NCBI RefSeq assembly: GCF_019130065.1
Contig: NZ_JAHSPG010000003.1
Location: 675,430 to 739,429, forward strand
Direction: 5' to 3'
Source of the DNA: Pinibacter aurantiacus
Lineage (GTDB): Bacteria > Bacteroidota > Bacteroidia > Chitinophagales > Chitinophagaceae
Length of the DNA: 64,000 nt
A program made the position numbers and the translations under genes. Position 1 is the stretch's first letter, and each line of letters opens with the position of its first letter. Shown here piece by piece: positions 52,188-59,419 of the stretch. Under the pieces are notes generated by a model. The model worked only from the letters and a program-made list of their open reading frames with translations. It searched no databases and was not told the DNA's origin.

Positions 52188-52737
52188 TCATATCATCCGC
52201 GGTTTGGCACTAAGCTGCAGTTTTTTCGTGCTCTGCACACAACGTTTGTCTGCGCAGGATAGCACAAATGCAGAAGCGCAAATTACGTTAACCTTCGGCG
52301 AACAAGACAGCGTTAAACAAGCGAAAGCCGTTGTTACAAAAAATCATGCTCCGCTAAAAGGCGTGGATGTAATTTTTTTAGTTAAGAAAAGTTTCGGCTC
52401 ACTTCCTTTGGGAGATGCCGTAACAACCGATGATAATGGCGAAGCAGTGGCCGACTTTCCAACTGACATACCCGGTGATCATGAAGGGAATGTAACTGTG
52501 CTTGCCAAGGTAGAAGAGAACGACCAAACCGGAGAACTCCTGGCAACAAAATCCACCAACTGGGGCGTACCAACAACTGTAAAAGACAGGTTTGATCAGA
52601 GAACGCTCTGGGGAACCGCTGAAAATGCTCCAATAACGCTCGTTGTAACAGTCGTATCATTGGTGGCACTTGTGTGGGGCATCATTATCTATATGTTATC
52701 TCAACTCGTAAAAATAAATCGTTTAGGAAAAGCTTAG
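52171..52737 (+). CDS. Secreted Ig-like protein with C-terminal membrane anchor
   Basis: 188 residues from the ATG at 52171; a start at 52153 is less likely. Signal peptide (ALSCSFFVLCTQRLSAQ), one Ig-like beta domain (about 35-130: 'KAVVTKNHAPLKGVDVIFLV', 'AVTTDDNGEAVADFPTDIPG'), and a C-terminal helix (about 158-178: 'ITLVVTVVSLVALVWGIIIY') with a short basic tail. The large domain should face the periplasm. The overlap with nrfD suggests it is a subunit or assembly factor of the complex. Exact function unknown. Confidence 0.8.
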   Translation: MKLKLNHIIRGLALSCSFFVLCTQRLSAQDSTNAEAQITLTFGEQDSVKQAKAVVTKNHAPLKGVDVIFLVKKSFGSLPLGDAVTTDDNGEAVADFPTDIPGDHEGNVTVLAKVEENDQTGELLATKSTNWGVPTTVKDRFDQRTLWGTAENAPITLVVTVVSLVALVWGIIIYMLSQLVKINRLGKA

Positions 52738-52744
52738 CCGTTTT

Positions 52745-52874
52745 AATAACTGAATAACTGAGTAACTGAATAACTGAATGTTCAAAGTCAAAGACGACTG
52801 TTAAACAGAAACATTCAGTTATTCAATGATTCATTTACTCATTTACTCAGTTACTCAGTTATTCAGTTACTCAG
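52745..52874. repeat. CTGAATAACTGAG-type inverted repeat between convergent genes
   Basis: The left arm (52745-52780) has AATAACTGAATAACTGAGTA words and the right half (52813-52874) their complements with two extra units. The loop of about 50 bases is nearly identical to that of the copy at 54197-54297. Confidence 0.8.
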
Positions 52875-52900
52875 TCCAATCAGCGTCATCTGCGTGCTCT

Positions 52901-54094
52901 CTAAGGAAAAACTGCCCTGAGCCTGCTCTTAATCGCTTCCAGGTCTCCGCTTGTCTCCATTATTAATTTTCCTGAAGCGTCAATTAAAAAATAGTGCGGA
53001 ACAGAAGTAATCTTGTAATGCATGGCTGCACTATTGTTTCCCAGTTTTGCATCACAAAGATTTACCCACGTCAATCCATCTTCTTTTATCGCATCTCTCC
53101 ACGCCGTTAAATTGTTGTCGATCGAAATGCCGACAATTTGCAAATTCTTTTTATACTGCGCAGCAATAGTTTTTAGTACCGGTCCATTTTTTCTACATGG
53201 CGGGCACCAGCTTGCCCAGAAATCAAGCAATACATACCTGCCTTTAAAATCCGACAGCTTAACACTCTTCCCATTTATGTCCCTGAGTTGAACGTCAGGC
53301 ACGGGCATTCCTTTCTGCGGCGGCGGGTACAATGCAGCATTAATGCGTACGATCAACCACTGCCCTTCCGCACTACTTACCACACGTTCAGGAAAAATTT
53401 CTGTCATTGTCGTAACAAGACTTCGCAAATACGCGGTGTCTTTTTCCTTTTCCAGTGAATTCCCAACAACCTGATCCTGGAACCAATAGAAAGAAAAATA
53501 TTCTTCAGGATGCTTCTTGATGAATAAGATATTCTTTTCGCTGCCAGCTTTTAGGAGTTTTTCATTAAGGGCTCGCAGCGAATCGTTATAGGTTATGTCA
53601 TGGTAATTATGATTTGCCCAAAGCCTTGACAGGGCCTCATCTTCATCTTTCCGAAACTCCCGCAATTCTTTCAACAGAAAATTGGTTGACGTATCAAAAA
53701 AGTCGGTTGCATTTTCAAGTTTGGAGTAACGAAGTTTATTTTCAGTTCCATCTTTAACACTGCCTATGTGAATCGTTGCAGGTTCTTCATCTATAAAAAA
53801 TGTATAGCCGCCCTGGAAATCTCCATGATTATTATAAGAGATATCAACAGCAGCATACTTCGAAATATATTCGTCCGTTAGTGTGATCTTGTTTCCGGTA
53901 AAAGTATCCGGTACAAAAGCAAGTCCGAAACCGTTATAATACTGACAATGTAATCCTTTAACATCAATCGACGAATCAGCAACTATTGTAAGACTGAATT
54001 TTTTTTGAGCCGTTGTACGCTGCGTGACACAGAGAGAAAGAAAAATAATAGCAATTAGAAGTTTGCCTGACAAGGTAAATGGTGTTTGGGTCAT
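52901..54094 (-). CDS. TlpA-like thiol-disulfide oxidoreductase
   Basis: 397 residues. A signal peptide (LLIAIIFLSLCVTQ) is followed by a DUF4369-like N-terminal region (about 30-130: 'VADSSIDVKGLHCQYYNGFG', 'GGYTFFIDEEPATIHIG') and a helical middle. The thioredoxin-like domain covers about 260-397: 'MPVPDVQLRDINGKSVKLSD', 'YVLLDFWASWCPPCRKNGP' with redox Cys297 and Cys300, the cis-Pro 'ITSVPHYFLID', and 'GDLEAIKSRLRAVF'. Such proteins reduce disulfides in the envelope, for example during cytochrome c maturation. It is convergent with the electron-transfer operon and transcribed alone. Confidence 0.93.
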   Translation of the reverse strand: MTQTPFTLSGKLLIAIIFLSLCVTQRTTAQKKFSLTIVADSSIDVKGLHCQYYNGFGLAFVPDTFTGNKITLTDEYISKYAAVDISYNNHGDFQGGYTFFIDEEPATIHIGSVKDGTENKLRYSKLENATDFFDTSTNFLLKELREFRKDEDEALSRLWANHNYHDITYNDSLRALNEKLLKAGSEKNILFIKKHPEEYFSFYWFQDQVVGNSLEKEKDTAYLRSLVTTMTEIFPERVVSSAEGQWLIVRINAALYPPPQKGMPVPDVQLRDINGKSVKLSDFKGRYVLLDFWASWCPPCRKNGPVLKTIAAQYKKNLQIVGISIDNNLTAWRDAIKEDGLTWVNLCDAKLGNNSAAMHYKITSVPHYFLIDASGKLIMETSGDLEAIKSRLRAVFP

Positions 54095-54550
54095 AAGGGT
54101 TTAATTAAAACGGAAAATAGTTTGAACATTTGATTTGTACGCGGCAGGAATTGTTAAAAAACAAACCTAGCACACAGATGACACTGATTTTTCAATGACC
54201 GAATAACCGAATAACTGAGTAACTGAATAACTGATGTTCAAAGTCAAAGATGACTGTTAAACAGAAACATTCAGTTATTCAATTATTCGGTTATTCATCA
54301 TACTTCCGTTGCCCACCTCTCCACCCAATACGACCAAGATATGATCCGCATCAGTTTTTTGAAATTCATTTACCGGAAATTCTGTTCAAAAAATTTGGAT
54401 TTTTCAAAAAACTTTTGTCAAAAATCTGAAACTTCAGTAAATTTATTAAATAACGTTTTTTCCAAATGCTTGCAAAACAAGCTCCAGGAAAAAAACTAAC
54501 GATTGTGTTTACTGGTTAACTTTTAAAAAAACAGAGAAAGAGCACCGACT
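54095..54550. other. Divergent intergenic region, 456 bases
   Basis: It holds one repeat (54197-54297, listed separately). The right part, 54350-54550, is A+T-rich and contains a possible promoter, TTTG (54414) with TAAATTTA about 20 bases later. No gene seen. Confidence 0.5.
54197..54297. repeat. CTGAATAACTGAT-type inverted repeat
   Basis: Left arm ACCGAATAACCGAATAACTG and more; right arm TCAGTTATTCAATTATTCGG and more. The loop TTCAAAGTCAAAGATGACTG (54237 onward) differs by one base from the same loop at 52780, so the two copies share a recent origin. Confidence 0.8.
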
Positions 54551-54889
54551 ATGATTACAAGTAAAGAGGCAAACGGCTTATTATTGAAAAGCATCCCCAA
54601 AATCACTATTAAAGAAAATGGCATTGAAGATGCCATGCTTGCCTTTGCTACCTACACGCGCCAATCGGCACAGGATTGTGATATTTCCCGAATTAAAAAA
54701 TGCATGAGCGTTGCCCAGGAGCTATATGCGAATGGAGATGCGGAATTAAAAACACTCATTGAACGTGTTTATATTCCGGCTCTTAAGCAGGCCATCAACC
54801 GCAATTGCGCAGAAGCGAGATTACTACAGATATATATACCTGTTGGACTTTACCAGCTTTATGTAATGCAGGGTTTCAGCAGGGACTAG
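54551..54889 (+). CDS. Conserved helical protein of unknown function
   Basis: 112 residues, no signal peptide and no membrane segment. The sequence is almost entirely predicted helix with regular hydrophobic spacing ('GIEDAMLAFATYTRQSAQDC', 'IKKCMSVAQELYANGDAELK', 'YIPALKQAINRNCAEARLLQ', 'YIPVGLYQLYVMQGF'). It resembles small helical DUF proteins of Bacteroidota (DUF7674-like), but I cannot name the family with certainty. It stands alone after a long A+T-rich upstream region. Confidence 0.75.
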   Translation: MITSKEANGLLLKSIPKITIKENGIEDAMLAFATYTRQSAQDCDISRIKKCMSVAQELYANGDAELKTLIERVYIPALKQAINRNCAEARLLQIYIPVGLYQLYVMQGFSRD

Positions 54890-54892
54890 GAA

Positions 54893-54989
54893 AGTTGTTA
54901 GTTCTTAGTTGTTAGACTTTAGGTGCTGCATTCTTAAGTTGCAGTTAAAGGATTTAAAGCCTAACAACTAACAACCATTAGCTAACAAC
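54893..54989. repeat. GTTGTTAGTTCTTAG-type inverted repeat
   Basis: Left arm AAGTTGTTAGTTCTTAGTTG (54893 onward) and right arm CTAACAACTAACAACCATTA (54961 onward) are near complements, built from TTGTTAG and CTAACAA words. It lies directly after the stop at 54889. Confidence 0.7.
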
Positions 54990-55041
54990 TTTGCGATGCA
55001 ACGACTTCATCGGCGCCGGGGTCAACTACAAAAACCACCTG

Positions 55042-55605
55042 ATGAAAAAGTTGTTGCTTTTATTGGTTACAAGTCTCACATTTATGTTGTCTTTCGCGCA
55101 ATCTAAAAAGACAACATACTCAGCCGGTCTATTGCTTTCAAAACCTGCTTATTTTTCCAACACAGAAAGCAATAACACCACAGGCGTTGGCCTTGAGATA
55201 CAAACAGAACGTCTCTTCTCGAAAAATTTTTCCTGCACAGCAAGTCTTGGTTACATCCATTTTTCGGGCACATACACCTATATCGACTATTCGAGTATCG
55301 CTCATGACACGAGCATAAGCAGCTATGGCCACATCCCTTTGTTTGCAGGTTTAAGATATTACTGCTGGAAAAAATTATTTCTTGGTGCAGAAATTGGCGC
55401 AATGATTCAAGGTAGCAGTAATACAAGCACTCACATTTCGCTGGCTCCTTCAGTTGGTTATAAGTTTGATGTTGCAAAACAACATGGCATCGACGTTGGC
55501 CTCCGGCTAATAAATACATTGCCTGGTTATGGAACGCCCGAAGCAAACACTTTAACGAAAGGTGGCTACGGTATTTGGGTATTAAAAGCCGCGTATGCTT
55601 TCTAG
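55042..55605 (+). CDS. Small outer-membrane beta-barrel protein
   Basis: 187 residues from the ATG at 55042, which starts a signal peptide (MKKLLLLLVTSLTFMLSFAQ); the open frame to the left is repeat DNA. About eight strands are visible: 'TTYSAGLLLSKPAYF', 'GVGLEIQTERLFSKNFSC', 'SYGHIPLFAGLRYYCWKKLF', 'LGAEIGAMIQGSS', 'VGYKFDVAKQHGIDVGLRLI'. The protein ends 'WVLKAAYAF' with terminal Phe. It belongs to the general outer-membrane barrel group (OmpW/porin-like size); ligand unknown. Confidence 0.8.
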   Translation: MKKLLLLLVTSLTFMLSFAQSKKTTYSAGLLLSKPAYFSNTESNNTTGVGLEIQTERLFSKNFSCTASLGYIHFSGTYTYIDYSSIAHDTSISSYGHIPLFAGLRYYCWKKLFLGAEIGAMIQGSSNTSTHISLAPSVGYKFDVAKQHGIDVGLRLINTLPGYGTPEANTLTKGGYGIWVLKAAYAF

Positions 55606-55694
55606 CCGCATCACATTATTTTCCCAACCCAATTTTCTTAAAAACGTAACAAACCTTTTAGTCTGAATGGTTGTTTAATTGTGCTTGCCCGCAA

Positions 55695-55712
55695 GTGGCA
55701 CGCAAAATGCAA
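55695..55712 (+). promoter_or_regulatory. Sigma-54 type promoter (-24/-12)
   Basis: GTGGCACGCAAAATGCAA contains GG (55697-55698) and GC (55709-55710) exactly 10 bases apart within TGGCAC and TGCA, the sigma-54 consensus TGGCACG-N4-TTGCA with one mismatch. It lies about 130 bases before the BON lipoprotein gene. An overlapping CTTGCCCGCAAG palindrome precedes it. Confidence 0.6.
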
Positions 55713-55842
55713 TAGATCATAAGGCATTTTGTTTTTTGTAGCTGTTATAAACTCAATCACTATTACAAAAGGTTCATTTTTTGATAGTAATGACGTGGAA
55801 ACAGCGATAGTGATAAATTGCTGAATACTAGAATTAAACATC

Positions 55843-56358
55843 ATGAATATGAAAAAAAACTGGCTAAAAAACCTTGCCATTCTCGGAACGGCAGTGATCA
55901 TTTCTTTAAGCATTGCTTCCTGTGGTCCTAAAGATGCAGACGTCCAATCTGCTGCAGCTACCGCACTTGCTGGCGACCCTACAACATCTGCACTCCAGGT
56001 GAGTGTAAAAGATGGAGTTGCAACTATTAGCGGTGAGTGCAAAGACGATGCGTGCAAAGTAAGCAGCGAAAATGTTGTGAAAGGGATAAAGGGCGTAAAA
56101 TCAGTAGTTAACAATGTGACCGTCGCACCACCACCACCACCATTGCCACCGGCTGCTCCTGTTACTATTTCTCCTGATGACAATTTAAGCAAAATGGTAA
56201 CTGATGCCATTAAAGATAATGCAGGAGTTGTGGCTTCTGTAAAAGATGGCGTGGTAACCTTGACAGGAGAAATCAAAAGAGCCGACCTTCCCAAGCTCAT
56301 GCAAAAGGTTCAATCTCTGAAACCGAAAAAAGTTGAAAACAAATTAACCATAAAATAA
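55843..56358 (+). CDS. BON-domain lipoprotein
   Basis: 171 residues (a start two codons later, MKKNW, is possible). Lipobox 'ISLSIASCGPKD'. Two BON domains, at about 30-95 ('VQSAAATALAGDPTTSALQV', 'GVATISGECKDDACKVSSEN', 'KGVKSVVNNVTV') and 110-171 ('SKMVTDAIKDNAGVVASVKD', 'GVVTLTGEIKRADLPKLMQK'), are joined by a Pro-rich linker. BON domains bind phospholipid membranes or other envelope components and are common in stress proteins such as OsmY. It is followed after six bases by the SH3 gene, and a sigma-54 type promoter lies upstream. Confidence 0.93.
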   Translation: MNMKKNWLKNLAILGTAVIISLSIASCGPKDADVQSAAATALAGDPTTSALQVSVKDGVATISGECKDDACKVSSENVVKGIKGVKSVVNNVTVAPPPPPLPPAAPVTISPDDNLSKMVTDAIKDNAGVVASVKDGVVTLTGEIKRADLPKLMQKVQSLKPKKVENKLTIK

Positions 56359-56364
56359 AATATC

Positions 56365-56784
56365 ATGGCACTACAGGATAAATATAAAGAGCTGATCGAT
56401 ACAGCGAATTCATCAGGCGTGTCTAACCTGCAAGTAAGAGAGCAGGATGGTGTTTTATACGTTGACGGTGATGCACCAAATGGCGGCGCTAAAGACAGCC
56501 TTTGGAACATTTACAATAAAATAGATCCGGATTTTCGCGCAGGCGATCTTGTATTAAATGTAAATGTTGGCGGCGCTGTAGATGGCGGCAAACTGAAAGT
56601 AGTTACAGAAAGCAGCAACCTGAATATTCGCAAAGGTCCGGGCACCGACCAACCTATCGTAGGTAAAGCGGGGCACAATGAGATCGTAACACTGGTAAAT
56701 AAAACAAGCGACCAGTGGTACCTTATCAGAACAGATGGAGGTGCTGAAGGCTATGCATATGCGCAGTATTTGCAGCCTGCATAG
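56365..56784 (+). CDS. BON-like plus bacterial SH3 domain protein
   Basis: 139 residues without signal peptide. Residues of about 1-65 resemble a BON or LysM-like lead domain ('VREQDGVLYVDGDAPNGGAK', 'SLWNIYNKIDPDFRAGDLVL'). Residues of about 73-139 are an SH3b domain: 'LKVVTESSNLNIRKGPGTDQ', 'GHNEIVTLVNKTSDQWYLIR', 'EGYAYAQYL'. SH3b domains often bind peptidoglycan. Its lack of a signal sequence while following a lipoprotein gene by six bases is odd; it may act in the cytoplasm or leave by another route. Confidence 0.88.
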   Translation: MALQDKYKELIDTANSSGVSNLQVREQDGVLYVDGDAPNGGAKDSLWNIYNKIDPDFRAGDLVLNVNVGGAVDGGKLKVVTESSNLNIRKGPGTDQPIVGKAGHNEIVTLVNKTSDQWYLIRTDGGAEGYAYAQYLQPA

Positions 56785-56878
56785 GAAGTTGTGAGTTTTG
56801 AGTTATGAGTTATGAATTGTAGGCAATCGAATTTCATAAAATGATAACTCATAACTCAAAACTTATTACTCAAAACAT
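56785..56878. repeat. GAGTTATGAGTTATGAATT-type inverted repeat
   Basis: Left arm GAGTTTTGAGTTATGAGTTA and right arm AACTCATAACTCAAAACTTA with further units, built from GAGTTATG and CATAACTC words. It begins directly after the SH3 gene stop codon. Confidence 0.7.
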
Positions 56879-56913
56879 TTTTTTTAACTCCTATCTTCAT
56901 TAAAACAATTTTT

Positions 56914-57354
56914 ATGTTTGAAGAATTATTACAACTGGTTCAACAACACAGCCAGGAGGCCGTTGTTGATAACACTGCTATTCCCAATGAGCACAATCAG
57001 GACGTGATGAACGAGGCAGTAAGCTCCATTACCAACGGCCTGCAGAGCTATGGCCAGGGAAATGCAGATGGTATTATGCAGTTGTTCCAATCGCAAAGTG
57101 GCGTTTCCGCAGATCATCCGGCGGTGCAGGGCATTTCGAACAATTTTGTTGAATCCATCACTTCAAAATTTGGCATTAGCGGAACGCAGGCGCAAAGCAT
57201 CGCTGCAGCTATCATTCCAATGGTAATGGCAAAATTCATTCACAAAACAAATGACCCCAACGATCAAAGCTTCAATTTCCAAAACATCATCGGCGCATTT
57301 ACCGGCGGCGGTGGCGGAGGATTATCGAGCTTGCTGGGTAAATTTGGTTTGTAA
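56914..57354 (+). CDS. DUF937-like protein with glycine-rich C-terminus
   Basis: 146 residues, no signal peptide. Helical N-terminal part ('MFEELLQLVQQHSQEAVVDN', 'VSSITNGLQSYGQGNADGIM'), then 'KFGISGTQAQSIAAAIIPMV', which resembles the DUF937 pattern of small helical proteins, and a tail 'AFTGGGGGGLSSLLGKFGL'. The family has no proven function. It follows BON and SH3 genes, a set seen together in envelope-stress contexts, and is closed by a terminator. Confidence 0.78.
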   Translation: MFEELLQLVQQHSQEAVVDNTAIPNEHNQDVMNEAVSSITNGLQSYGQGNADGIMQLFQSQSGVSADHPAVQGISNNFVESITSKFGISGTQAQSIAAAIIPMVMAKFIHKTNDPNDQSFNFQNIIGAFTGGGGGGLSSLLGKFGL

Positions 57355-57383
57355 GAATTTCGTTTACAACTGATATTTATCAT

Positions 57384-57411
57384 AAACCGGTTTAACTAAA
57401 ACCGGTTTTTT
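57384..57411 (+). terminator. Rho-independent terminator after the DUF937-like gene
   Basis: AAACCGGTTT (57384-57393) and AAACCGGTTT (57398-57407), a self-complementary word present twice, form a stem followed by TTT. Confidence 0.8.
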
Positions 57412-57480
57412 GTTGAAATCGCTGAAAATAAAATGCGTTAACCGGGGTGCAACGGAGTTATTGGGTGATCCTCAAGCTAT

Positions 57481-57514
57481 TTTGCTGATTTTTCCTCATT
57501 TTGCCCTAATTTCG
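57481..57514 (+). promoter_or_regulatory. Candidate promoter of the pyruvate dehydrogenase E2 gene
   Basis: TTTG (57481-57484), a 22-base spacer and TAATTTCG (57507-57514, one mismatch to TAnnTTTG) lie 27-60 bases before the ATG. The spacer is slightly longer than usual. Confidence 0.35.
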
Positions 57515-57540
57515 AACCCTCAAATCAACAATCATAATCT

Positions 57541-59193
57541 ATGGCAGAAGAGATATTAATGCCCCGCTTGAGTGATACCATGACAGAAGGGGTTATTGCT
57601 GCATGGCATAAAAAGGTAGGCGATACTGTGAAGAAAGGAGATCTGTTAGCTGAAGTAGAAACAGATAAAGCCACAATGGAACTGGAAAGCTATAAAGACG
57701 GTACCTTATTGCATATCGGCGTACAGAACGGCGGAAAATTGCAGGTGAATGATTTGTTAGCCATCATCGGCGCTCCCGGTGAAGATATTTCCGGAATTTT
57801 AAATAAACAAGGCGGCACTCCGGCTGCAGCTCCAGCGGCTGAGAAAAAGGAAGAAGCTCCTAAACAAGAACAGGCTCCCCAAGCTGCTCCTGCAAGTGGC
57901 GGTTCTTCGGTTGACCTTTCTAAAGTTGAAGAGGTTATTTTAATGCCTCGCCTTAGCGACACCATGACCGAGGGTGTAATTGCTGAGTGGCACAAAAAAG
58001 TAGGCGACGACGTTAAAAAAGGCGACCTACTTGCGGAAATCGAAACGGATAAAGCTACCATGGAGCTGGAAAGCTACAAGAATGGTAAGTTATTATATAT
58101 AGGTGCGCAAAAAGGCGACAAAGTTCCTGTGAACGCGTTGCTTTGCATCATTGGTGAAGAAGGAAAAGTAGATGTTGATAAAATTGTTGCTGCTGCAAAA
58201 GGGGGTGGCACTGCATCTGCTGGCGCTTCTCAACCAGCGGCTGCACCTGCTCAACAAACGGCTTCTGCTGCACAGGCTGCTCCGACACAAGGCGCCCCTG
58301 CACAATCTTCTACAGACAACGGAAGAGTAAAAGCTTCTCCGCTTGCTAAAAAAGTAGCCGAAGAAAAAGGTATCGATCTCTCACAAGTTCCGGGAAGTGG
58401 TGATGGCGGACGCATCATAAAAGCAGATGTTGACAGCTACAAACCTGCTGCACAACAAGCGGCCCCAGCTGCGAAAGGCGCACCTGCTGTGGCTTCAGCT
58501 CCTGCTGGACAAGTGAGCTTCGATGAAGTACCTGTTTCTCAAATGCGTAAAGTAATTGCGAAACGCCTTGGTGAAAGCTTGTTCACTGCTCCTCACTTCT
58601 ACGTAACAATGGTTATCGATATGGATAACGCTGTTGCAGCACGTACAAAGATCAATGAAAAAGCGGCTGTAAAAATCTCATTCAACGACTTAGTATTAAA
58701 AGCTTGTGCTATTGCATTGAAACAACACCCTGCTATCAACAGCAGCTGGTTGGGCGATAAAATTCGTGTGAACCATCACGTGAACATTGGCGTTGCCGTT
58801 GCGGTTGACGAAGGTTTGCTGGTTCCGGTTGTACGTTTCGCAGATACTAAATCTCTTACTCAGATCGGTACAGAAGTAAAAGACTTCGCTGCCCGCGCAA
58901 AAGCTAAAAAATTACAACCTGCAGATTGGGAAGGAAGCACATTCACCATCTCTAACTTAGGTATGTTTGGCGTAGACGAATTCACAGCGATCATCAATCC
59001 ACCAGATGCTTGTATACTTGCAGTAGGCGGTATCAGCCAGGTGCCTGTAGTGAAAGACGGCGTTGTAAAACCAGGAAACATCATGAAAGTTACTTTGAGT
59101 TGCGACCACCGCGTAGTGGACGGCGCAACCGGCGCTGCTTTCCTGCAAACGCTGAAAAGCTTCCTGGAAGAGCCTTTGAGAATGCTGGTTTAA
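57541..59193 (+). CDS. pdhC: Dihydrolipoamide acetyltransferase (E2) of the pyruvate dehydrogenase complex
   Basis: 550 residues. Two lipoyl domains are present, at about 1-80 and 135-215, each with the lipoylation motif 'ETDKATMELESY'. Ala/Pro-rich linkers lead to a peripheral subunit-binding domain near 260-295 ('VKASPLAKKVAEEKGIDLSQ', 'GSGDGGRIIKADV'). The catalytic domain fills about 320-550, with 'MRKVIAKRLGESLFTAPHFY' and the active-site 'SCDHRVVDGATGA'. The enzyme transfers acetyl from lipoamide to CoA. E1 and E3 genes are not adjacent here. Two lipoyl domains is usual for this family in Bacteroidota. Confidence 0.96.
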   Translation: MAEEILMPRLSDTMTEGVIAAWHKKVGDTVKKGDLLAEVETDKATMELESYKDGTLLHIGVQNGGKLQVNDLLAIIGAPGEDISGILNKQGGTPAAAPAAEKKEEAPKQEQAPQAAPASGGSSVDLSKVEEVILMPRLSDTMTEGVIAEWHKKVGDDVKKGDLLAEIETDKATMELESYKNGKLLYIGAQKGDKVPVNALLCIIGEEGKVDVDKIVAAAKGGGTASAGASQPAAAPAQQTASAAQAAPTQGAPAQSSTDNGRVKASPLAKKVAEEKGIDLSQVPGSGDGGRIIKADVDSYKPAAQQAAPAAKGAPAVASAPAGQVSFDEVPVSQMRKVIAKRLGESLFTAPHFYVTMVIDMDNAVAARTKINEKAAVKISFNDLVLKACAIALKQHPAINSSWLGDKIRVNHHVNIGVAVAVDEGLLVPVVRFADTKSLTQIGTEVKDFAARAKAKKLQPADWEGSTFTISNLGMFGVDEFTAIINPPDACILAVGGISQVPVVKDGVVKPGNIMKVTLSCDHRVVDGATGAAFLQTLKSFLEEPLRMLV

Positions 59194-59248
59194 GTTTCAC
59201 GCAAAGGCGCGAAGGAGCAAAGACGCAAAGATTTTTTAAGATAAGTAA

Positions 59249-59285
59249 GGGTATTCTGTTTACGCAGAATACCCTTTTTCTTTTA
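59249..59285 (+). terminator. Rho-independent terminator of the E2 gene
   Basis: GGGTATTCTG (59249-59258) pairs with CAGAATACCC (59265-59274), followed by TTTTTCTTTTA. Confidence 0.9.
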
Positions 59286-59307
59286 TTAATATTCGGAACG
59301 AGCTCCT

Positions 59308-59345
59308 TAAAAAACAAGGAGAGACTGTTTAACTACAGTCTCTCC
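59308..59345 (-). terminator. Rho-independent terminator of leuS
   Basis: On the minus strand GGAGAGACTGT pairs with ACAGTCTCTCC (59345-59318), followed by TTGTTTTTT. Confidence 0.9.
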
Positions 59346-59419
59346 TCTATACTTAAGAACCCTTTGCGTCTTTGCTCCTTCGCGCCTTTGCGTGAAATAT
59401 TCTTGCACAGCCAAGCTGC

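Larger units (their letters stand above)
59195..59397. repeat. Perfect 36-bp inverted repeat enclosing two opposed terminators
   Basis: Arms at 59195-59230 and 59362-59397 are exact reverse complements, made of CGCAAAG, GCGCGAAGG and GCAAAGA words. Between them lie a plus-strand and a minus-strand terminator. The element joins the 3' ends of the E2 gene and leuS. Confidence 0.9.
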
